DNA of 64,000 nt, taken from positions 14,957,001 through 15,021,000 of the forward strand of contig NC_087093.1 in assembly GCF_963855985.1 (NCBI RefSeq), read 5' to 3'. The notes under the pieces were generated by a model. That model had not been told where the DNA came from. It did not search any database and was given only the letters and a program-made list of their open reading frames with translations. The DNA comes from Ostrinia nubilalis. Taxonomy: Eukaryota > Arthropoda > Insecta > Lepidoptera > Crambidae. The translations under genes were made by a program, and so were the position numbers. Position 1 is the first letter of the stretch. Every line of letters starts with the position of its first letter. Below, piece after piece: positions 57,119-64,000 of this stretch.

Positions 57119-58354
57119 TTATAAAGAACAACCAAAATATTGATTATTATTTAAATTATAATTCAACAAATGTACGCGTCATAAAAAGCATTACTACATT
57201 CATTAGTAGAGAGCGGAGCGTGCGGTTTTTTGTCCCATCTCCATTAATTGTTCTTTAATGAGAGACCGCTCCACTGGGACACTGGGACAGAGGGACAGAG
57301 GAAAGGGGGAGGGGATTATTGACCGCGCACTTTGTAATATTAAGCTGTTATATAATTTATTTTTAATGGACCCACAGGGCGGATTGACCGGTCAACCGCC
57401 ATGAGGGGGAGAAGCTGATTGATTTTGCTAGAAAGGTTTTGTATTTCAAACTTCTTGATCGTTTAAGTGAACAGAAAAAGGGGATTCATAAAGCTATTGG
57501 AATATAATGAAAATGGAGCGTATCTTTCCTTCTTTGATTTTACTTTTGTTTGTTATAACGTCACTTGGTTAGCATGGCGTGAAATAAAGTATTTAACTCT
57601 AATTCAAGAATTTGATCAGGACACGTGTAGTCGTGTATCATTAATAATAATTATGTGTTTCGTCAGACCTTTATATTTCATCAGACAACAGACATAGTCT
57701 TGAAAGTCAAATGAATCCAATCAAGATCTATTTCCATCTGCAACTTTACTCGAAATTTCTACACTCCCTCCAAATTACAATTCTTTACAACCCTCTAATT
57801 GAACTAGAAAAGTAATATAATTAAGACGTTAACTCGTAGTTTCGTTTGTATTTACCTTGGAAACAAACATTGGGCCACAAATCCTCGGAATGCTTACAAG
57901 ATCAAAGAAATCTATCAGCTAGAGGTACGACTGGAGATCTCTGAAGATCTTAATTGAATTCGCATTGTTTAATCATCCCCTTTACCTTTTTAATTAATTT
58001 TTATTGGGATTAAACAAACAAAATGTTTGATGTCTCGTCCCAAGTCAATTAAATGAGGACTGTGTTTCGTTTATTTCGTTGTTATTCGATTTTTTAATTG
58101 GATGTAAAAATCGGAAAGACCCGGATCTTATTACGCTGGCTTTGTTCGCCTGAAAATAAACGATGGGATGAGAAGCACCATTTAATTTGAGTATTTAGGT
58201 GTTCTTTCAAGTATTCCGAGAGATTAGATTTCAGTTCAAGGCTGTAAAGTCAACGGATAATCTCTTTTTGTAAGATATAAGCAAAAATAAACACGGTTAA
58301 ATGTTTACGGGAGCGAGATTTAAATTAGCGAGATAAGGGATTTAAAAATCTTTT
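57119..58354. other. Unassigned DNA
   Basis: 57210-57320 has CTGGGACACTGGGACAGAGG, a short tandem of GGGACA words, between loosely inverted GAGCGG/CCGCTC words. A 76-codon frame (57467-57697) is unsupported. Confidence 0.3.
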
Positions 58355-58785
58355 CAACCGACTTCAAAAAAAAGGAGGAGGTTCTCAATTCGACCCGTAT
58401 GTTTTTTTTTTTTTTTTTTTTCTATGTTTGTTACGCGATAACTCCGCCAATTATGAACCGATTTGAACAAATCTTTTTTCGGCGTATAGGTAATACCTCA
58501 AGGGTGGTCCCATTTAAATTTAATAATAGAAAAAACAACCCCCAAGGGTGGAAAATTGGGGATGAATGATTTGATTTGATTTGATTTATACGCAATATCT
58601 CCGCCGATTATAAATCAATTTGAACGATTATTTTTTTGTTGAATAGGTATTATCAAAAGGGTGGTTTCATGCGAATTTGAAGAAAATATTTCACCCCCAA
58701 GGGTGGAAAATTGGGGATGAACTTTTTTATACGCAATATTTTTAATTTTTAGTTTTTTTTTGTGTTCACGCATTTGAAGTCGGTT
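58355..58785 (+). mobile_element. AACCGACTTC...GAAGTCGGTT MITE, complete copy
   Basis: AACCGACTTCAAA at the left is inverted as TTTGAAGTCGGTT at the right. Between them a block of about 160 bp is present twice in tandem, each with ACGCAATATCTCCGCC-type and CCCCCAAGGGTGGAAAATTG words. A run of 21 T lies at 58402-58422. No frame. The family is widespread in Lepidoptera as far as I know. Confidence 0.8.
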
Positions 58786-59429
58786 TTATTTTTTTTAAAA
58801 GTTAATTATTGGATAGAGGTATACTCGTACATTATAAGTGCCCTGAAGAGGGCCTCTAAAGAATTCCAGGGTGCCTAAAAACTCATTTATTATGCAAGTT
58901 TTTATTATGTAAGTATTTTTTTTTACTTAATAATTCACAATGAATGTAATGGCTTTTTGAATCAGTATAATTTAAACTTGCATGATTAATTGATTATATT
59001 GTAACTGCATACATTTTCTCCAACGATTGTACTGTGGCAAATGGTAGCTTTCACGCTATGCAATTTGAATACATCATACCTGTTTGTAACACCGATATTT
59101 ATTCCGATAGCATAATTCTTCGGTCATACATAAACAATTTTAATAATTCACCTCCGTGATATATTTTAGGGTTGTCAGCGATTGTTTAGGATTTTTTTTG
59201 CCTGTTGATAATCATACTTTCTTATGGAATTTAAGACAAAAGTTTCAATGAAAAGGAAGAAAAACACAACTCAATAGGTACTTACAATTCTATGGTTTCC
59301 ATGGCATGGCACTCCATTGTAGGTACCTTTAATAGATACACTTTGCAAATTGTGTAGCTTTATGTGCCATCGACTGATCCTACTGACTCGTAAAAAATAT
59401 AAAATACGGTTGCATTGTCGCAGTAAGAG
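58786..59429. other. Unassigned DNA
   Basis: AT-rich, no feature supported. Confidence 0.4.
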
Positions 59430-59606
59430 CCTAGGCGCAGATCAACGACTTTTAGTTGGCCGATAGTTGGGCCCGATTTTAATTTGTATAAAGAATCGGC
59501 CGATACCATATTGGTGTAATGTGCGCACTTCCATACATGCTCATACTGATTAAAACTGCCCGACTAAACTATCGGCCGACGAAAAATCGATGGTCTGCGC
59601 CTAGGC
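59430..59606 (-). mobile_element. Palindromic MITE, CTAGGCGCAGA family, copy 2
   Basis: CCTAGGCGCAGATC and, inverted, CCTAGGCGCAGACC; the interior pairs with 1612-1783 on the opposite strand. Confidence 0.8.
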
Positions 59607-59668
59607 TAATGGATAAAAACAATTGCATTCAAATGCTGAGTTACAATTTTATTAGGAAGCTTTATTAA

Positions 59669-60630
59669 CCCTTAATTGGTCGCGTGGGGTGTTATGCACC
59701 CCAGAGCAGGTTTCCAGGCTCACAACTTTTTAAAATTTGAATTTAGCGCGCTGGCCTTCTAGGTAGCTTCGTAAACACGTAAAACGTACACGATTCAGTT
59801 GCGAGCGGCGCTCTGTTGTGGACGGTTGGGCTCGGAGAGCGTGTTTGGGGTGCACGACACCCCAGGTGACTGTTTGTGTGGTCTAAATTTCGAGGTAGTG
59901 GATAATGTTAATTTCATTATTTCTGTTTTAAAACATTGCAATAGAGAAAAGAAAGCCCGAAATTATTCATTTTTACAATAAAACAAAAGGGGGAGTTGAT
60001 ACAAACGACCAAATGTGCGCCAGTTATAATGTAGGAAGACGCACCAAAAGATGGCCGATGGTGATATTTTTTCATCTTTTCAATATCACAGGTATCAATT
60101 CCTATATGATATACAAATCTAAAATTGACTCTAATATGTCCCAAAGAGTATTTTTAAAGCGACTAGCTGTTGATTTAGTCAAACCTCACCAAATATCAAG
60201 AGCCAGCATGCCCACACTACCACGACCGCTGCAAAAACGACTAAAAACACAACATGGAATTCAGGACCAAGAATCTATTTCTGAAGCAGGCCGATCGCAA
60301 TCATACAAAAGGTGTCATGTATGTCCAAGAAGTAAGGACAGGAAAACAAAGACTGAATGTTCGAAATGCCAAAAACATGTGAATATAGTCTGTCAAAATT
60401 GTGATGATAAAAACTAGGATAAGTAAAAAAAAATGTTTTTCATATTAAAAAAAAAGGTTAATTTTGTTAAAAATACGTTTAAAAGTTCATTAATATGTTA
60501 GTTCAAATGTTTTAATTAATAAAAGTCTGATTTTGCATGTATTTCGTATTTTATTTAATTTCCTAATTCTGGGGTGCTAAACACCCCACGCGACCGCTTA
60601 TGCAACTATTTAGGCGCGCCCAATTGAGGG
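59669..60630 (+). mobile_element. piggyBac element, internally deleted, intact ends
   Basis: TTAA|CCCTTAATTGGTCGCGTGGG at the left and, inverted, CCCTCAATTGGGCGCG|TTAA at the right. Palindromic GGGGTG-N-CACCCC motifs lie at about 59688-59704, 59847-59863 and 60571-60587. The element keeps only the last third of its transposase gene (59933-60417), so at 962 bp it is a deletion derivative. Confidence 0.92.
59933..60417 (+). pseudogene. piggyBac transposase, C-terminal fragment
   Basis: The open frame can be read from about 59933 (an in-frame TAA stop lies just before) to the stop at 60415-60417. Its first part gives PEIIHFYNKTKGGVDTNDQM; the GGVD(T)ND aspartate belongs to the conserved catalytic region of piggyBac-family transposases. 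It continues MCASYNVGRRTKRWPMVIFF and a LAVDLVKPH motif, and ends in a cysteine-rich domain (RCHVCPRSKDRKTKTECSKC...C..C), the zinc-binding tail that recognises element ends. The DNA-binding N-terminus and the first catalytic aspartates are missing, so it cannot act as a transposase. The first ATG, at 60013, lies inside the domain and is not the true start. The frame is clean, so the deletion is fairly recent. Confidence 0.92.
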
Positions 60631-60634
60631 TTAA

Positions 60635-61669
60635 GACAATAACATACTCATATGACGTCAAATACCAAACCGATCCACATCCTTGACGAAAAAATTTTCG
60701 CTCGACAAATTAAGCCCGGGGATCATGGAACGTAAACCATTGGCATTCCGTCCAATTATTTGGATGATACTTATGCGTTTTTCCATTGCCTCCCGACCCT
60801 CGTCTGGGCCGCATTCATAAGCGGACCCTCATCGACGTCACAATACAAGAGGACGCTTTTCATTTCGTTGTTTAGGAGTCATTAGCTGATGCTTAATTTG
60901 ACTATGTATGAGTGGAATCGAGTATCAATTTGTATGTTTGGTTGTAAGAGTAATTCTTTGTTATCTTTTTGAGTTTTGATCTCAAATCTGCGTAATGGTT
61001 GGACAATAGATATTATTATGTTTGTTTTCTCCAAATGCTTATCTCTTTGATAAATCATCATAATTATGAATTATAAACAGTCATACAACTTTTGATAAAT
61101 AATCTTCATCCAAATAAAGCATAAGCTACAAACTGATTTCAGATTTTTGGTAACAAAATATATGAGCTGTTTTATTTTTCTAAATATCTCATTGTTCTCT
61201 CCTATTGTGCAATAATTGCTTTAATGATCTTACTTGATAAATAAAATTGTAATACCTACATTCGAGTACTAAGTTGTCAACGAAGTTTGTAACTAAATCC
61301 ACCAATGTCAAACTCCAGTATCATTTTTATCTCTCCTTTAAACTACATAAAGTGTCACAGTGTTAATCTTAAACCTTAAGCCAATTGTTTCACAGAATGG
61401 TGTGCTTTCAATTTCGCGATGAAATTAAAAATCATCGCACAGCCCTGGCACAAGCGGTCCAGTCACGTGGTCAACCGCTGCGGCGACACCGTAATATCGC
61501 GAAATAATAACGCATTACCCCGAACACTGCGCGGACTAGTGGTTGCAAGGAAATGCGGTGTGGCGTTTTAAGGGTTAAGTGCAGCTGTGACTCGTAAAAT
61601 TGCACGTTGTTGTACAATTGTTACAGTGCAACTTTGATTGCAGCTGAAAATACCTCTGAGGGCCTAGTG
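60635..61669. other. Unassigned DNA with GC-rich patch
   Basis: 61435-61640 is GC-richer and holds an E-box (GTCACGTGGTC) and repeated GCAGCTG words. No promoter or exon could be placed. Confidence 0.35.
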
Positions 61670-61802
61670 TGAGTTTACATCAAACTCGCTCACTAGTGAG
61701 CGCGTCAAAAAATGACATTAAATGTATGACGAATTGTACAGCGCCCCTAGCGGAAACGTTCAAGAACTCCAATTTTCATACATTTTTACTCACACTCAGC
61801 CC
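61670..61802 (+). mobile_element. 133-bp palindromic MITE
   Basis: GGGCCTAGTGTGAGT at the left and ACTCACACTCAGCCC at the right are inverted. CTCGCTCACTAGTGAGCG is an internal palindrome, and CAGCGCCCCTAGCGG follows. I recognise this block as a frequent lepidopteran repeat. Confidence 0.75.
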
Positions 61803-62285
61803 GCTGTAGGGAAAATAGAACTTTATTTCCGTTAAGTTACACTGTGTTTACCTTCGCCATCTTTCGTTTCATATAGAATACTTTTGTAACTTTATGTTAC
61901 TATAAAATATAAAACTGAAATATGCAGGGTGGAATTTTGCAACTCAAACTCAAAGAAAACATGTAATGTGATGCCACCTTGTATATCAAAATATGAAAAT
62001 GATTTGATTCACCAAATAATTTAGAGATATCAAGTAGATACAAGCAATGTTGCAAAGCTTAGTTACCCATTTGGGAATCAATTTGCAATAGCTGAGCTGT
62101 TCTCGCACCGTTATTAAACTAAGCTTAGTATAAATTACTAATGTAGGTATTGTTTTGACTAATGCATCGCTTTGAATACAAGTAATTAGTAAATACACTG
62201 CGTTATATGCGTTCTACACATCTAATTAATATTCAAATTATTAATCTTGTGCTAACATTTATGACTAACTAAATCTTATTTTAAA
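61803..62285. other. Unassigned AT-rich DNA
   Basis: No supported feature; a 70-codon minus-strand frame has no motif. Confidence 0.35.
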
Positions 62286-62634
62286 CTAGCGGCCGCCCGC
62301 GACTTCGTACGCGTGGATCCCGTTTTACCCCCTTCATCTATCTTACGCGGTTTAGATGTTTTCATACAAATGTTTTTTCCCGCTAACTCTCGTTCCCATG
62401 GGAATTTTGCAATATCCTGTTGTAACTAAGCTTTAAGTTTACTAAGGTACCTGCATGCCAAATTTCAAGCGTCTAACTTAAGCGGTTTAGATTTTTCATA
62501 CAAAAGGATTTTCCCGCTAATTCCTGTTCCCGTGGGAATTCCTAAATATACTATAACCTGCCCAGGAGTATGAAGAATAATTGTACCAAGTTTCGTTAAA
62601 ATCCGTCAAGTAGTTTTTGTTTCTATAAGGAACA

Positions 62635-62669
<35 letters not shown>

Positions 62670-62791
62670 AAAAATTTTACTGATTGCATTTTTGGCATCA
62701 GTATCGATCACTAATCACCCCCTGATAGTTATTTTGAAAATATATTTCATGTACAGAATTGACCTCTTTATAGATTTATTATAAGTATAGA
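62286..62791 (-). mobile_element. Non-autonomous Helitron, longer family
   Basis: Minus strand: start near TAATCTATACTTATAATAAA, end with GTCGCGGGCGGCCG and CTAG. Two internal tandem modules each contain GCGGTTTAGAT and TTCCCGCTAA. A GACA tandem tract lies at 62639-62669 on the plus strand. No helicase frame. Confidence 0.7.
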
Positions 62792-62799
62792 TTATTTTC

Positions 62800-62930
62800 A
62801 AGGTAAATACCATCCCTCTCTCTGATGTGTCGCTGTGCCCTTGAAGGGCGTCACATGTATACCTCTATTTTGCAACAACATAGAAATTGGAATGTAACAT
62901 GCAATAAACGTTTTGAATTTGAATTTGAAA
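62800..62930 (+). mobile_element. LINE 3' end with TTTGAA tail
   Basis: GCCCTTGAAGGGCGTCACAT, GCAATAAACG and then TTGAATTTGAATTTGAA. Same tail as 33471-33535. A scrap of another LINE end (AAGTCCATTGCAGGACAAAA) follows at 62939-62958. Confidence 0.55.
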
Positions 62931-62958
62931 ACAGAAGAAGTCCATTGCAGGACAAAAT

Positions 62959-64000
62959 GCCTTTCCCGAGGATTTCAACGTAGGTACGGTCTTGCGCTGC
63001 CCTATCCCATGTTTCCCGTGACTTTCACTTATCAAATAACTATGTTTATTATAAAGACTTCGTTACCCTTGAAAACAAGGTTGACAATAGTAACTGAGTT
63101 TCTTACCCTGCTTCTTCTCAGCACTGGCACTGGGCCATTTATTATCCCGAAGCAGTGGCAGGGTTAAGTAATATGGGACGTCTAAAAGAACTTTTTAAAA
63201 ACCTACTCGCAAAATAAATGAATTTGAATTATGTCAGGTACTTATTGCTCATAGAGAAATAAAGATTCCATTACGATTAAAATAGAGCCGTTTATGCTCT
63301 GTCTCATTTTAAATTAACCACCCCTACCTTTCTCTTATGAGTAGATCTGTGGGCTTAGTTTCGTACAACAGAATTGCCATTTGCAACCAATATTAAACAT
63401 GTTAAGTCTTTCCAAATCCTCTGGATTATTATAATCAAATTCATTGAATATTAATCACTAACGTGAGCGACACCTCCGCCTTGGTTCATTACTATTTATC
63501 AGTGTGGAATCACCAGATCAGAGGGTACGATTCTGGAATTGAATTTATGGTTATTATCGATATACTAGTTTACGATTATGATATTCGAGTGCGTCTCTAT
63601 TTTTGCTGCTACAAAATTGTTTGATGCCAAAGTATTTTTATACTCAGTTTGCTTATACATTTTATAAATTTATTCGTCAGTACATTGAAGAATAATTCGT
63701 TCATTTTAATCTAATGCCATCCTTCTGCTGGAGTAACGCTTTCCCTGAAGATATATTATCAACAATGGCTGCTGGACCTGTGCTCTTGCATCCAGATGTT
63801 TTCCGCGACCTTCGCCATAAGTATATTTATTTACAATTAGACTATTTTTAACTACCGCCATTCAGAAAATAATATTTATTGATGTTCATGTTTTATAAAA
63901 AGGAAGTGATCGGAAACAGAACAACAATAAAAAAACCTTGAATTGGTGTAGGTACTTGTTTCAAGTTATCGCCCAAATAGTTGTATATGAAAATTGAAAT
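62959..64000. other. Unassigned DNA to the window end
   Basis: No gene, RNA or repeat terminus recognised. An 84-codon frame begins inside the LINE tail (62913-63167) and is a chance frame. Confidence 0.35.

Noticed and set aside
62639..62669. GACA tandem tract as a separate microsatellite locus
   Set aside because: It belongs to the body of the Helitron at 62286-62791; such GACGGACAGACA tracts are part of several of these repeats.

Overview
This window looks like a gene-poor stretch of a moth or butterfly (Lepidoptera) nuclear genome: AT-rich, packed with transposon families I associate with Lepidoptera, and lacking any long host reading frame. The markers are Helitrons with a CCGCGGGCGGAAAGCTAG-type 3' end, RTE-type LINE tails that run into GATGATGATG, tRNA-headed SINEs, and the repeat that opens CCGGCCAAGTGCGAG and closes GGCTACGGAACCC. 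There is no rRNA, bona fide tRNA, CRISPR or bacterial-type operon. It is most likely intergenic or a very large intron.

Only two coding remnants are convincing, and both belong to transposons: the C-terminal part of a LINE reverse transcriptase on the minus strand (about 10.8-11.7 kb), and the C-terminal part of a piggyBac-type transposase (about 59.93-60.42 kb) inside an internally deleted element. Two possible host first exons (start codon just before a consensus GTAAGT donor, at 34764 and 45694), a possible exon with a CAG|GTATGT donor at 24542-24640, and a near-ideal RFX X-box at 42649 are the only hints of host genes. All are tentative.

Layout. 0-5.7 kb: three Helitron copies, two small MITEs, otherwise unassigned. 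5.7-9.1 kb: a four-deep nest of an outer inverted-repeat element, a 9-bp-TSD Mutator-like element, a tRNA-SINE and an unclassified 514-bp element, all between two copies of a 162-bp direct repeat. 9.6-10.1 kb: second copy of the 514-bp element, inverted. 10.3-13.4 kb: a giant palindrome holding a mirrored RTE tail, split by a LINE. 13.5-15.3 kb: a TA-flanked MITE, a foldback and an 8-bp-TSD hAT MITE. 15.3-21.9 kb: mostly unassigned, with GC-rich islands. 21.9-24 kb: a TTAA element, an inverted-repeat/LTR-like fragment and a minisatellite. 25-27 kb and 53.5-55.3 kb: two copies of one palindromic element, each carrying the same hAT insertion. 38.6-40.8 kb: another nest. 41-52 kb: many small MITEs, Helitrons and LINE tails. 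55.9-62.8 kb: TTAA elements, the piggyBac remnant, Helitrons and MITEs.

The genes do not form a pathway. What the window offers is a transposon archive in which nesting order, target-site duplications (TSDs) and shared internal insertions can be read directly. The most notable items are the nested composite at 5.7-9.1 kb, the unclassified 7-bp-TSD element, the palindromic family that captured other transposons and amplified, and a 47-bp near-perfect palindrome flanked by TTAA.
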